Counted from the stretch's first letter, positions 32,263 to 44,100 are shown. The stretch is DNA of 64,000 nt from Pictodentalium vernedei (GCA_031216915.1 CM062290.1:257896291-257960290), one strand, 5' to 3'. Numbers and translations are program-made. The notes: generated by a model from the sequence alone, not told the origin.

Positions 32263-33148
32263 TAAATTTGACTTGTTATAATCAACCAATTAAAAAAGAG
32301 ACTTTCAAACTTTTTGAGAACAAAAGTTAAGACCAATTTATACGGTTTTACTAAACCTTACAAAGATCAGATTTCAGCTTCTTACACTCAACAATTAAGC
32401 TCGCCATCTTCACCTTGCACTTTACTTGGAATGGGACTGTTCCATTCAGTAAAAGGTCACTGGGTCAGTGGGTGCATAAACAAATGCAAGCCAATTCACA
32501 CAACCCCGTATTTATACAGCACCTGCTGCAACCACTTAGCAATGTTAACTAAATAAAGGGATGCTGAAAATATACAAGGAGACCCTACAATGATATAAGT
32601 AAGGGAATGATTTTCCCAGCTGTCCACTGCCTTTGACTTGTGTAATACTAATGTTTTCCCAAAGACTCTTGACATTTAAAATGCAACAAAACCATCACTA
32701 CATAAGATGATTATTTTATCATGCCACACAGAAATGAAAACAAAACCATAAATATGATATACCCTCGAGTAACATTTATTTTATTCTAACTCCATTGGTA
32801 ATGGTTTACAACTGAGGCATACAAAAGTTAAAAATCTGTTTCTCAGGACCTTCTGCATGGTCCTTTTGACTGCCACACACTGTCTTTTTATAACCATTAC
32901 ATGAAAAAATAAAAATTAAATGGTTTATGTCTGAATTTTACCTTAGTTAATAAAATTGATAAATTTGTCCCTTGTGTGCAACACAGCTTTGCAATGCTTT
33001 AGCACTGCAATGCCTTGTTGCACTCAAGGCATGAAATACACCACCACCCATAGTATTCTGTAGTTTTCGTGGCTTAAAACATAAAACAAATCAAGAACAT
33101 GAACTTTTGATACCAAAGAAATAATTACAAAATTAAAAATTAAAATAA
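32263..33148. other. Stretch with little recognisable
   Basis: A worn hairpin at 32,974-33,035 ('gtgtgcaacacagctttgca' facing 'gccttgttgcactcaagg') is related to the perfect hairpin at 21,319. Otherwise nothing named. Confidence 0.45.
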
Positions 33149-35970
33149 CAAGAGCGCTTGTATCGCTGAAGCAATACAATGTCCCCTACCGGACTAATGA
33201 GCATTAATAATTATACAAATGTTATAACCTGGATGTGATCAGCATGAATTCCATTGAAGCATTTCCAAAAAAAGTCCAGAAAACTGATATTTTGGCGCTT
33301 TTCCATATTTCCAAGGGCCATAACTCACACAAGAATAATGCAATCAGCATGAAACTCAAACTTGATCTGTAAGACATCGTTCGGTTGAAGCATTTCCAAA
33401 AAAAGTCCGGAAAACTAAAGTATGACTGACAGACTGACTGACGGATGGACAGAGTGTAAATGAAACGTGATCTGTAAGTCATCGTTCTATAGTAGGTTAC
33501 CCAAAATGAAATCATTCCGTTGAAGCGTTTCCAAAAAAAGTCCGGAAAACTGAAATTTTGGCACTTTTCCATATTTCCAAGGGCAATAACTCACACAAGA
33601 ATAATGCAATCAGCATGAAACTCAAACTTGATCTGTAAGTCATCGTTCTATAGTAGTTTCCCAAAAATGAAACAATTCCATTGAAGCGTTTCCAAAAAAA
33701 CTCCGGAAAACTGATATTTTGGTGTTTTTTCCATATTTCCAAGGGCCGTAACTCACACAAGAATAATGCAATCAGCATGAAACTCAAACTTGATCTGTAA
33801 GTCATCGTTCTATAGTAGTTTACCAAAAATGAAATCATTCCGTTGAAGTGTTTCCAAAAAAAACTCCGGAAAACTGATATTTTGGTGTTTTTCCATATTT
33901 CCAAGGGCCGTAACTCACACAAGAATAATGCAATCAGCATGAAACTCAAACTTGATCTGTAAGCCATCGTTCTATAGTAGTTTACCAATGAAAGAGTCAA
34001 TGACTCTGTAGCTCAACTTGGATATGACAGGAATTAGTACTTGCTGTGACCAAGACAACTGAATAATGAATATGACAGGAATTAGTATTTGTTTTGGCCC
34101 AGTCAACAATAATAAAAGAATTACAAGGTGACTGTAATGGACTACAAATTAAGACCAATCATTGTAGATTATTATTTTTGTGTGGAAATTTTCAGTCCCA
34201 AACAAAATATTTTCAGACTAAAATTTTTTCTTCTTCTTCTTAAAATTGACCAAAATGCATCAAAACACAAAAAACTAATTTCCGGATTTTGGTCCAAAAT
34301 TTTCTAAGTCCCACCCGGACCCCTAATTTGCATAATTTATTCACGAGAAAAACTCTGTATTATATGTAATGTATCCCATGGTACTAAACATTCATACAAA
34401 AATTTATTCAAATCAGATCTTTCATTTGGAAGTTCTGCGCAAAAATCTGATTGCACTTAATTTTGAACAAACTGGCTGCTAGCGGCCATCTTGAATTTCA
34501 GACTGGACCCAAAAACACTCCTTCTCATCCCACAGTGATAACAAAGGTACCCAAGAAGTTTCGTGAAGATCGGTTCATAAATACGGCCTCTAGCCCGAGC
34601 CGTATTGGGATTTGCACTCACAGTGCTGAAAGTAACACTAAATAAATCAAAGTTAGCCTAATTTGCATAATTTACGCACAAGAAAAAAACCTGTAATATA
34701 TGTAATGTATCCCATGGTACTAAACATTCATACAAAAAATTATTCAAATCAGAGCTTTCATATGGAAGTTCTGTACAAAAAACAGATTTCGGCATCGTCG
34801 GTACAAAATGGCTGCTGGCAGCCATCTGGAATTTGGGACTGCACCCAAAAACACTCGTTCTCGTCCCACGGTCATAACAAAGGTACCCAAGAAGTTCCGT
34901 AAAGATTGGTTCATAAATACGGCCTCTAGCCCGAGCCATAGCAGCTTGGCACTTACAGCTCTGAAAGTAACACTAAATAAATCAAAGTTAGTCTAATTTG
35001 CATAATTTACGCACGAGAAAAAAACCCGTATTATATGTGATGTATCCCATTGTACTATACATTTATACAAAACTTTATTCAAATCAGAACTTTCATACAG
35101 AAGTTCTGTACAAAAAACTGATTTTTGCATCATCGGTACAAAATGGCCACTGGCAGCCATCTTGAATTTCGGACCACACCCAAAAACACTCGTTCCCGTC
35201 CCAGGGTCATAACAAAGGTACCCAAGAAGTTTCGTAAAGATTGGTTCATAAATACGGCCTCTAGCCCGAGCCATAGCAGCTTGGCACTTACAGCTCTGAA
35301 AGTAACACTAAATAAATCAAAGTCAGTCTAATTTGCATAATTTACGCACGAGAAAAAAACCCGTATTATATGTGATGTATCCCATGGTACTAAACATTTA
35401 TAGAAAACTTTATTCAAATCAGAACTTTCATACAGAAGTTCTGTACAAAAAACTGATTTTTGCATCATCGGTACAAAATGGCCGCTGGCAGCCATCTTGA
35501 ATTTCGGACCTAGGGTCATAACAAAGGTACACAAGAAGTTTCGTAAAGATTGGTTCATAAATACAACCTCTAGCCCAAGCCATAGCCATTTGTTGACGTA
35601 CGGACAGACGGACGGACGGACAGACGGGCCATGACAATAGCTCAAATTTGACTTCGTCAAAGTTGAGCTAAAAATGAAATCATTCCGTTGAAGCGTTTCC
35701 AAAAAAACTCCGGAAAACTGATATTTTGGTGCTTTTTCCCATGTTTCCAAGGGCCGTAACTCACACAAGAATCATGCAATCAGCATGAAACACAAACTTG
35801 ATCTGTAAGTTTACCAAAAATGATATCATTCCATTGAAGCGTTTCCAAAAAAACTCTGGAAAACTAAAGTGTGACTGACAGACTGACAGACAGACGGACG
35901 GACAGACTGACGGATGGACGGACGGAGTGCAAACCTATATTCCCCTCCGGCGATGCCAGTAGGGGACTAA
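33149..35970 (+). mobile_element. Pearl-like element (GTCCCCTACCGG type) holding another
   Basis: Begins CAAGAGCGCTTGTATCGCTG, with GTCCCCTACCGG soon after. It ends GCCAGTAGGGGACTAA after CCTCCGGCGATG, so GTCCCCTACCGG and CCGG...TAGGGGAC form subterminal inverted repeats. The core is four to five units of about 180 bp ('ggccataactcacacaagaa', 'atgcaatcagcatgaaac', 'ttccaaaaaaactccgg'). A GACGGACGG tract lies at 35,893-35,930. The second pearl-like element (33,989-35,671) is inserted in a core unit. The long minus-strand frames here (up to 162 codons) are periodic because of the tandem units and are not genes. Confidence 0.75.
33989..35671 (+). mobile_element. Pearl-like element (TGAAAG type) nested at 33.1-36.0 kb
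   Basis: Begins TGAAAGAGTCAATGACTCTG then TAGCTCAACTTGG; ends GACTTCGTCAAAGTTGAG then CTAA. The core is four units of about 340 bp ('acaaaatggctgctggcagc', 'aagaagtt', 'cggttcataaatacggcctc'). A GGAC microsatellite lies at 35,599-35,625. Near 34,200-34,330 it carries a block like the first 290 bp of the window ('ggtccaaaattttctaagtc'). Confidence 0.8.
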
Positions 35971-36269
35971 AAAACTGCCCACCCACATGCAATTTTACAA
36001 AAAATGGCCTGAGAAACAGAAGATCTACTTTGTGGGGGTTATACTTGAACTTTCTTGAATGTGTTGCAAAATCAACATGACGTGTACTGTACTGTAAATA
36101 CAAAAAATGACAGAGACTCCTGACCTGATCATTCCTGAGCAGAGATTTGGTCAAAATTCTCTTCCACTTTCCTCCTCAGCAGAATCTCACTTGTCAAAAA
36201 TAAATGCGAGAAAATTTAGTTTCAGGTGCAATCTCATTTCTTTCATTTTTTTTTTATTCAGTCTTGATA

Positions 36270-36527
36270 CAGTGGGGCCCACTTAATTAATTACTCTTTT
36301 AATTGAATGACCCTGTTAACTGAATATAACTTTCAAACACAAAACCATTTGCAATGCCTTCAATACAAATTCGACCTGACAAATGCATATAGGTTATAGA
36401 GCAAACTCTTGTTAATTGAATAAAAATCTTGTATTATAGCCGTAAGTTACTGAATTCAACTTGTTTATTGACATTTTTGACCTCAGTACAGCCAACACAG
36501 ACATTTAATCTATTATATCTTGTTTGA
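36270..36527 (-). mobile_element. TA-flanked element family P, partial
   Basis: Starts CAGTGGGGCCCACTTAATTA after TA; contains 'gttaactgaatataactttc' and 'ttgttaattgaataaaaatc'. It stops at a SINE inserted in the left arm of its hairpin (TATATCTTGTTTGA); no clear continuation is found after the SINE. Confidence 0.65.
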
Positions 36528-36918
36528 TTGGGGGCGCGGTGGCTCAGTTGGTAGAGGTGCAGGCTGCAAGCCGAGAGGTCCTCGGTTCGAATCCCACCTG
36601 CGGCAACCGCGTTGTGTCCTTGGGCAAGACACTTCACCCCGATTGCCTACATGGGGGCACGATGACGCTGTGTACTGAGGCGTACTGCACGTCGATGGTG
36701 CGCATGTCTTCAACCAATCTAACCCTGCCTGTGCTGCGGTGCAGAGTTCAGAGTTACGATGTTGGAGAGCTGACAGCTGCTCGTCGTTGCTCGGTGGTTC
36801 TCTCCGGGTACTCCGGCTTCCTCCACCCGTAAAACTGTCACGGTCACGATTAGCCATTGTGCATAAATATGTGACCTTAAACACCAATAAATAAATAAAT
36901 AATAATAATCTTGTTTGA
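36517..36918 (+). mobile_element. SINE-A, full length, 11 bp target duplication
   Basis: Body 36,528-36,907. The head has GGTGGCTCAGTTGGTAGAGG (A box) and GGTTCGAATCCC (B box), then a middle TTGTGTCCTTGGGCAAGACA and the CTCGGTGGTTCTCTCC and TGTGACCTTAAACACC tail. The duplication ATCTTGTTTGA is exact at 36,517-36,527 and 36,908-36,918. With the copy at 37.7 kb it is the best-preserved SINE here and probably among the youngest. The tRNA-like head lacks a normal acceptor stem partner, so it is not a tRNA gene. Confidence 0.9.
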
Positions 36919-37177
36919 CATTCGGGCTTCAAATTCGACCAAAATTTTAGATTCACAGCGCACCAATTTGAAATGCCAATAATCATGCACAGAAAATACA
37001 ATCTCCATGTGTTGATATCATGATTCCCGCACTACTATTAAACGTGAATGTTAGTTTGTTTAATTTTAAACAGATTTTTGTGACACTTTTAATTCATAGC
37101 ATTTAAACATTTATTGGAAGAGAATGGAAAGTGTCACTTAAAATATGCACAGTTTGCAGCCAGAATTCCAAACATTT

Positions 37178-37418
37178 CCAGTGCTGCTGAATTATTTATT
37201 TTTTTTTGTTTAAGGTCACATATTTCTGAACAATGGCCGCCACATGGAAATAAAGTCAAGTCCAGCCAATTGTTTATACCCATGTTGCCAATTTTAAAGG
37301 TCTTCCACCCCAAGCATTGGAGACCAGCTCCTATGTTACCAGTAAAACAGATTGTTTACCACAGTAAACAAGCATTGCTTCCTCTCCAGGGGTTATCCTG
37401 GTAACCAGTGCTGCTGAA
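37178..37418 (-). mobile_element. SINE-B with 14 bp target duplication
   Basis: Body 37,192-37,404; exact duplication CCAGTGCTGCTGAA at 37,178-37,191 and 37,405-37,418. The body matches 13,177-13,400 ('aagtccagccaattgtttat', 'ttaccagtaaaacag'). Confidence 0.85.
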
Positions 37419-37703
37419 ATAAACAGTCCTTTTTTCAGAACTTTCCAGGACTTGGAAACTGTTCATTTATTTTCCAGTATTTTCCAGTTTCCAGGAGTGG
37501 TGTACGAACTTATGTATACTGCTTGTACAGTCCTGTCCCACTAGTTGAATTCTGAAAGGTACTAATCGTTTCAATACTATAAATGAGGAACAAAAGTTCA
37601 AAGTTTTACAGAAGGTATGTAGCAATCTCAGTCTGCAGCACTGTGAGAAATAATTAAAACATAGGCACTTCTCATTTCATTGTATTGTTATGAACTGAAT
37701 GAG

Positions 37704-38102
37704 CACCATGGTTCTATTTATTTATTTATTTATTTATTGGTGTTTAAGGTCACATACTTATGCACAAACGTGACCGTGACAGTTTTACGGGTGGAGGAAG
37801 CCGGAGTACCCGGAGAGAACCACCGAGCAATGACGAGCAGCTGTCAGCTCTCCAACATCGTAACTCTGAACTCTGCACCGCAGCACAGGAAGGGTTAAAT
37901 TGGTTGAAGACATGCGCACCATCGACGTGCAGTACGCCTCAGTACACAGCGTCATCGTGCCCCCATGGAGGCAATCAGGGTGAAGTGTCTTGCCCAAGGA
38001 CACAACGCGGTTGCCGCAGGTTGGATTCGAACCGAGGACCTCTCGGCTTGCAGCCTGCACCTCTACCAACTGAGCCACCGCGCCCCCCACCATGGTTCTA
38101 TT
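37704..38102 (-). mobile_element. SINE-A, full length, 15 bp target duplication
   Basis: Body 37,719-38,087 in reverse, ending with the complement of the head (CAACTGAGCCACCGCGCCCC). Exact duplication CACCATGGTTCTATT at 37,704-37,718 and 38,088-38,102. It is nearly identical to 36,528-36,907; the 100-120 codon frames on both strands are shared by the two copies only because the DNA is alike. Confidence 0.92.
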
Positions 38103-38219
38103 CCACACTCAAACAAAGAATTCATTATTAACTGGTTGGGTTTTAAATTAGCTTTCAATGGTGATTTGTGACATGTGTATTTTTTTTCTTAAAAGTACCA
38201 TGCTACCAGCAAAGAGAAC

Positions 38220-38460
38220 ACTAGTTTAGCATTTCATAATTTTATTCATAAAAAATTATTTTGTTAAAAATTATTGGAGAGTGCCTTTTGGAACTCTCCA
38301 ATAAATTGTAATAGAACAAATTTTTAAAACACTTTTTCCACTGCTGAGCAAACAACAAGCTGAAGCATAAAGGTATTAGTATTAAAGTGGCTTTCAGCAC
38401 TTTTCAATCGAGCCATGATAGTGGATTCTAGAACTCAACTAGTAAATAAAAATTAATTTC
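38220..38460. mobile_element. Worn TTAA MITE (family v)
   Basis: Hairpin TTATTGGAGAGTGCCTTTTG / GAACTCTCCAATAA at 38,270-38,310 and 'aaagtggctttcagcactttt' nearer one end match the copy at 26,559. Both TTAA ends are worn. Confidence 0.55.
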
Positions 38461-38981
38461 CTCATTAGATTACAAAAATTAGATTAGAATAAGTTTTATT
38501 GAAAAAAAAAAAAATTGAAATGGAAAACACTACAGGCAGAAGATCAGAAGATTAAATATACACTTTTAAGAAATTCAGTACTGATCTGGTTAAGAAGGCT
38601 TTTTTCAAGAAATTTCTAAAATGTGGTATTAAACACAGAGGTGGAGACATCTGCACATGGTCAGAGTAAAATTGTGAGATCTTCCCAGCCACTTAATGTA
38701 ATGCATTCCAGACTTGATTCCCTACACATGCATAAAATATGAAGAAAACAATACTAAAAGACATTTGTTCTTTGTGTAATAGTAATCTTTGTACTAGATA
38801 AATCCATGTCCCAATTATGCAGCACATGCTGGCCTGCTCCCATCATTTCCTGGTATCCTGTTCCTACAATGAACTTGGTGAAAGGTAACACAATACTGCT
38901 TCTCTGACTTTGTCATATTTCTCTATGTTGACCCTGTACCATGTGAGATGAACATTATGTATAATGTATCATGAGAATTAC
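38461..38981. other. Stretch with no recognised feature
   Basis: Starts with an A-rich run (38,500-38,513). No frame or repeat named. Confidence 0.45.
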
Positions 38982-39594
38982 TTCAATGGAACACACTTAA
39001 TTTGATATCTCCCAACTGAATAAACCTGTCAACTGAATATAATTGCCAAACACCAAACCATTTACCATACCTTCAGCTCAAATTTGACCTGTTAATTGCA
39101 TATAGGTTACAGAGTAAACTCCTGTTAAATTATTTTTTAGGGTTCAATGACACTTCAGACAGCTAGGGTCACCTCATGTCAGTTAATTTTATGGATGGAG
39201 GAAGCTGGAGAACCCAAAGAGACCATGGAGCAACTGTCAGATTCCCTAGTATACTAATTCCACACATGTAGGGTTAGCACTGGTTGAAGACAAATGCACC
39301 AACGACATGCAGTATATATGCCTTAGTACACCGTTCCAGTGTTGTGTCCCCCTAAGTGGGCAATCAGGATGAAGTGCCTTGCCTATGGACACAATGCAGT
39401 TATGGCTGGTCAGGATCAAACCATGGACCTTTCATTTGAAGTCCAATGCTCTTACCCCTGAGTCACTGCATTCCCTGTTAGTTGAATAAAAAATCCTATA
39501 TGTCAAGAAATTACCCTGACAATCACTAAATTCCCCTTGTTTATAAACCTATTTTGTCTCAGAACATCCAATGCAGGCACATAATCTATTTTAT
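38982..39594 (-). mobile_element. TA-flanked element family P, split by a SINE
   Basis: Reverse copy: 'cacttaatttgatatctccc' at the left, 'aaattccccttgtttataaa' and 'ctattttattatat' at the right, where it stops before the hairpin. The SINE-A2 at 39,128-39,473 lies inside it. Confidence 0.65.
39121..39480 (-). mobile_element. SINE-A2 with 7 bp target duplication
   Basis: Body 39,128-39,473; CCTGTTA at 39,121-39,127 and 39,474-39,480. It contains GGGTTCAATGACACTTCAGA, AAGTGCCTTGCCTATGGACA and a worn head with GATCAAACCATGG. Confidence 0.75.
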
Positions 39595-40048
39595 TATATG
39601 TTATAAAATTGTGGAAAGATAGAAATCGCATTCCCCCCTGTGAAGATATAAAAATTTTCACTATCACAGTCTCAATCAAAATGGTGGCTTTCAAGGCATC
39701 AGTTCAAGGTGAATACAAGTCAACTTATCACTGGAAATGATTGATTTGTTCTAAAAACATATAATGAAAAAAAAGCTTAAGTGTTTTTGAGTGGATACCG
39801 GTCATTTCCAGCAATAATTCAACACATATTCATCTTGAATTGAGGCATGAAACCTGCCAGCTGAATCAGATCGTAAGACACTACCTGTTCCGAGTATCGA
39901 TCAAATCACTACCACGTATCAATATGCATCGGCTGTTTACATTCATGTATCAATTCAGGGTTGAAACAAGTGGAATTGTAGATAGGAATGATCAGATTCT
40001 TAAAGAGTATAATAAAAAGAAAATCTGGTGTTTTTGAGTGGATACCGA
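39595..40048. other. Stretch with no recognised feature
   Basis: The 20 bp GTGTTTTTGAGTGGATACCG occurs at 39,781-39,800 and again at 40,028-40,047, the second time directly beside the DIRS-like element. Confidence 0.5.
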
Positions 40049-40333
40049 AAATATAAATTTTATAGTAAATTTCCTTTCTTATTATACCTACCGCAATTGT
40101 TTACTACAGGCTTGCACTACAGTGGAAGAACCTAACTCGGATAAAATGCTCTCTATTTTAATCTTTTCCAAGGGATTTGGGAAAGAAAAGTGATGTAAAA
40201 ACACCATAAAAAAATAAGCCAAAACTGGGTCGAGTGCCATCGGTGCACACCCAGTATGGGACGCTCTTCCATAGTACAAATCCACGACTACCGTAAAACA
40301 GTGCGCAGTGAGTCAATTCATTATTCTTTTGCT
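40049..40333 (-). repeat. Right inverted terminal repeat of the DIRS-like element
   Basis: 40,075-40,333 is the inverse of 45,690-45,947 (shared 'gtatgggacgctcttccata', 'aataagccaaaactgggtcg'). An extra outer piece of about 26 bp (40,049-40,074, ATATAAATTTTATAGTAAAT) is absent from the left repeat, as in DIRS-1, whose right repeat has a comparable extension. Confidence 0.88.
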
Positions 40334-40410
40334 TCTGACAACACAGGAGTTATGTGATCAGTGGGGAGGAAGGATTCTTACCCGAATAAGAAGACAGGAG
40401 GGCCTCCATG

Positions 40411-40499
40411 TAAACAATTGCGGTAGGTATAATAAGAAAGGAAATTTACTATAAAATTTATATTTCTTATCAACCTACCTCAATGGTTTACTACAGGCT
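40411..40499 (-). repeat. Internal complementary region of the DIRS-like element
   Basis: 40,411-40,463 is the exact inverse of the outermost right end (40,051-40,103; 53 bp). 40,462-40,499 is the inverse of the outermost left end (45,911-45,948) with two differences. The two pieces are fused, overlapping by about 2 bp. A fused copy of both ends is the diagnostic DIRS feature thought to template circle formation. Confidence 0.9.
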
Positions 40500-40559
40500 G
40501 AATAAACAAAAGGATGGAGGGAATCACATAACCAACCCACACATAACTCAACAGCACTG

Positions 40560-41350
40560 GAACTGTGGACAGAGGAAGAGAGCCCTAGGCCTATCAAACC
40601 ATAGCATCACAAACATCAGAAAAGGCAATGAAAGACGAGGCGTATGGTGAAGTGCGATGCACAGACAGAAAGGGCAGTAACAGCACAGAGCTGAAACTGA
40701 CCCTGAAAAAAAGCTGAAAGGCTGGGATAGACAACAGCCTGAGCCGAAGAAAGAGGGCCCTAAGGACCAAGGTCCTCTATCGGCTCCTGCAACTGTCGCA
40801 GATAAAAGGAGAATGTAGCATTTCTTCAGTAGGCTGCCAGTATAACATCCGTCATCCGACAACATGACAGAGTTATGAAAAGCGGAAGACAATGCATGCA
40901 CCTCAAGGCAGAAAAAACAATTGGTAATACAATCACCAGTAGCTAGACGAGCGGAAGCTGCACGAATAGCAAGACAAATCCATCGAGAAATGGATGCAGG
41001 AGAGATCTGGCATGTGAGAAAACGCATATTCATCTAGGATAAAGGCCCGAACGCCCCCCACCCCCAAGCAGAGCAGCGCCCAAGAAAGTGACCATCTTGG
41101 AGTAAACTGCAAAGTCCTAGGCCTTTTGAAGGAAAAGAGCTGAACAAGCTTGGAGAGGCAAGGATGAGTGTCGAAACAATGTGGTACCACGTATGAAAAA
41201 AGGTCTCCGAAGCATGGACTTGTACCCATTGCTGGAGACCCCCAGAAACAAACATAAACCAGAAACTCCGCAAGCGGTGTGATCGAAGTAGTGACAGAAG
41301 CAACAGAGTGATCACACACCATTGACAAAAGAACCTTCCACTTAGCCACA
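40560..41350 (-). pseudogene. Tyrosine recombinase region (DIRS-like fossil)
   Basis: Minus-strand text includes SKLVQLFSFKRPRT and PRWSLSWALLCLG, the N-terminal part of DIRS recombinases, and towards the 3' end ISPASISRWICLAI and EVHALSSAFHNSVMLS, resembling their C-terminal catalytic part. It would have inserted the circular DNA copy into the genome. Decayed; position between RNase H and the internal complementary region is as expected. Confidence 0.75.
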
Positions 41351-41549
41351 GAGGCTAAACCAGTGGAGTGAGTGCCTCCTTGAAGAAGAAAAGCAACTCC
41401 ACTGCATGTCTCGAAAAACCACTATGGAGGAGACAGGACCTGATAAAAGACATGTGCAAAGGCACAATGAAATCAGGTCAACTTGAAACCTCCTCGGGCG
41501 ACTTTGGCAAAGAAAGTCACGATGTAGAGGGAGACATGCTGGAACTGCC

Positions 41550-42010
41550 ACTAACAGAGAGCGGAGCAGATTGATCCACACCCACCGAGGTGACGGGTGT
41601 GATCGAAAGGATTCGACGACTGCAGGTTCATATCTGGGAGAGAAACCGGCAGGAAGGCGTAGCCGACAAGACCGTCCCAAAGGAGGACCACAGCATCCAC
41701 GGCGAAAGCCAGAGCATCTGGACATGGGGGCACGAAAGTGTCCACCTGATGGTTCCAACGAGTTGCAAAGAGATTGATGGAACCCGCCATGTGGAGCATC
41801 CACTCGGTGGAAAAGGACCTGCCCCATCAGGGACAGGGAGTCGGCTAGGACGTTCAGACGACCGGAAATGTGACGAACAACCACCCCGGCGTTGACATCC
41901 TGAGCGAGCAGTAGAAGATCCCGAGCCAATATGTACATTGGAACTGAGTACGTGCCACCCTGCTCCTGAATGTAAGCAACCACTGTCGAATTGTCGAACA
42001 ACAGAAGGAC
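41550..42010 (-). pseudogene. RNase H region (DIRS-like fossil)
   Basis: DNSTVVAYIQEQGGTYSVP, LLLLAQDVNAGVVVRHISG and RLNVLADSLS are characteristic of the RNase H domain fused to DIRS reverse transcriptases. Downstream, NLFATRWNHQVDTFV and VLLWDGLVGYAF continue the family-typical sequence. Function in life: removal of RNA from the RNA/DNA hybrid. Broken. Confidence 0.85.
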
Positions 42011-42169
42011 CTGACGATTCGACAGGTGAGGGATCCACTGCCTGAAACTCAGAAGAGCAAGAAGCTCTGCTGGCTGTGTAGAGATGCCCTATCCTGGTCC
42101 CACATCCCGTGAAGGAAAAAACCTAAAGGATCCAACGTCGCACCCCATCCGAGATCGCTGACATCTGCC

Positions 42170-42730
42170 GTCAGAATGCGATCGGACGTGGGTAAGTCCA
42201 ACAGGACACCCTGCGTGATCCACTGAACATTCGTCCAGTGGAGAAGGTGAGGATAAGAGAATCTGGTAACTGAAGCACCAGATCCAGAGAATCAACATTC
42301 GACCTCCAATGACTGAGCAGAAAGTGTTGGAGAGGTCTGTCTCGCAGGTCGAAGCTGGAAACGAAATCTCCCTTGTGAATTGAACGGCGAACCGACCTGA
42401 AAGTCTCCATGCTGAACTTGGGAGCAATGATAGACTGGTTCAGGATACTCAGATCGATAACCGGTCGGAGTCGGCCGTCCTTCTTCGGCACCAAGAACAG
42501 GCGGGAATAGGACCCCATTGACTGAATGTTCTTGACGACCTCGATCACCCCCTTTGTCAGGAGGCTGTATATCTCCATGGACAAAAGTTCCCAACGTAAA
42601 ACGCCTGAAGGAACTGTGGTTGGGAGAGGCACCCTGGACAGAGTGGGGTGCCTTCGGAAGGATATTCGCAGCCCGGACCGAACAACATCTAACACCCAAG
42701 GATCGGATGTGATGGTGGCCCAACGGTCTG
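42170..42730 (-). pseudogene. Reverse transcriptase region (DIRS-like fossil)
   Basis: SRLFLVPKKDGRLRPVIDLS, LNQSIIAPKFSMETF and GDFVSSFDLRD are the opening motifs of DIRS/LTR-type reverse transcriptases. The PKKDGRLRPVIDLSILN block is the clearest protein match in the whole window. Broken. Confidence 0.88.
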
Positions 42731-42829
42731 CGAACTCTGCTATCCTTCCTCCAACCTGGGATGAGTCGAGGTGAGGGCCTTCATTTCGAGCCCTGACGAG
42801 GCCCGTGAGAGGAGAAACCACCTCCTCAA

Positions 42830-44100
42830 CTGAATGAAGAATCCTGATACTTCCCTCTAGTCTGCCGACGCTTACCCTTACCCCTTGAGTAAGAAGTAGA
42901 AGAGGTGGCAGAAGGATCAGCCTTTTGCTTAGCAGAGGAAGCAGAAGGGTACTTGTTAGGCTTGGAACGGCCCCTGCCTCCCCTAGAAGGCTGATCAAGC
43001 TGAAGAAACAGCAGCTGATCTTTGGAATGACGTAGGACATCATCCCGGACCGTCGACACGGAACCATGGAAAAGTTGTGGACCTGCCAAAGAAGTAGATC
43101 GAAGAGTACCGCAGTGCTCTTCAGGAAGGGATCGGCCTGTGTCCAGCACAGAGTCCCTTCGAACTAATTCCAGATTAGCCGTGTTACAGGCATGCGTGTG
43201 AGTAAGATGCATGAGCGCCTTGGACAGCACACACAAAGGAGCCTGTACCTCGTCAAAACTTATCTGGAGGCAGATAAGCAGCTAAAGCTGAGACGACATG
43301 ATCTGAGAAAGAAAGCATACCAAGCATCTCTCTCGATAAGACCAACGTGGACTCCAGAGTCGTCATCGGAATGACGGCAGACTTGGGCTTGGAAAGGGCG
43401 AGGGAACTGGAGTCCTGATCCAAAACTATCAAAGTCTGGCAGACTGATGGATTGGCGGAATCGTAGTAACGACAATGCGCCAGAGGCAAAAAGTGTCAAC
43501 CCTGGTGAAGAATGGAGCCTTCATAGCCTGGAACTCAGCTTAGAGTCCAAGGCTGAAAATGCTTCAACCAACTGTACCGACTGGCATGGTCGAAGACGCC
43601 CAGAAGCAGGTTGCTCCATAGGCTGTTGGTACGCGACCGATGATCGCGGCCTGGCTGACAATGTCGGCTGGTTGGATGGTTTGAGATCCGGAAGGAACCC
43701 AAACACAAAATCAAGAGCTGCCCCCAAGTCCGAAGACTGCTGGCTCTCGACATCAAGCATGTCTGACTCTTCCCCTGAGTCGGAAGACACATAGCCCATC
43801 ATGGGCAAACCAGCCAACGCCTCCCATGGTGTCGGAACACCAGGGGAATCAGACAGTGGTCTGTTTCCAATCCCAGGAGGCGGCGCCATAGGGGTGCCTG
43901 GAAACCACTCGCTGGAAGCAACAGTAAGGCTCTTTGACAGAACCTGAGTGAGTAAGGAGAGGGCCTCCCTAAGCTCACTGCCCGTACTGGCCGGTTCGAC
44001 AGGGGAACGAACTGGCAAAGTGGCTTCACCTCTGACCCTCTTAACCAGCGAAGGGTCACGATCCTCCAAAACACCCGACACGGGATGACGGAGGCAGCCG
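42830..44100 (-). pseudogene. Gag-like region (DIRS-like fossil)
   Basis: Low-complexity text rich in Ser and Pro (SSDSGEESDMLDVESQQSSD, FVFGFLPDLKP) and, nearer the reverse transcriptase, NTANLELVRRDSVLDTG followed by a basic, glycine/serine-rich tail (RGGRGRSKPNK, RGKGKRRQTRGK). This order fits the ORF1 (gag-like) protein of DIRS elements, which has no strong signature, so the call rests mainly on position. Broken. Confidence 0.6.

Noticed and set aside
33222-34000. Minus-strand frames of 116 and 162 codons with repeating SFMLIALFLCEL text
   Set aside because: The protein repeat mirrors the roughly 180 bp tandem DNA units of a pearl-like core; unit length divisible by three keeps the frame open.
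36531-36604. tRNA gene
   Set aside because: A- and B-box-like sequences are those of the SINE head; it is followed directly by SINE body and sits between exact target duplications.
36513-38131. Frames of 96-162 codons with VAQLVEVQAASREVLGSNPT text on both strands
   Set aside because: They lie across two SINE-A copies and include the tRNA-like head; a typical false protein from SINEs.
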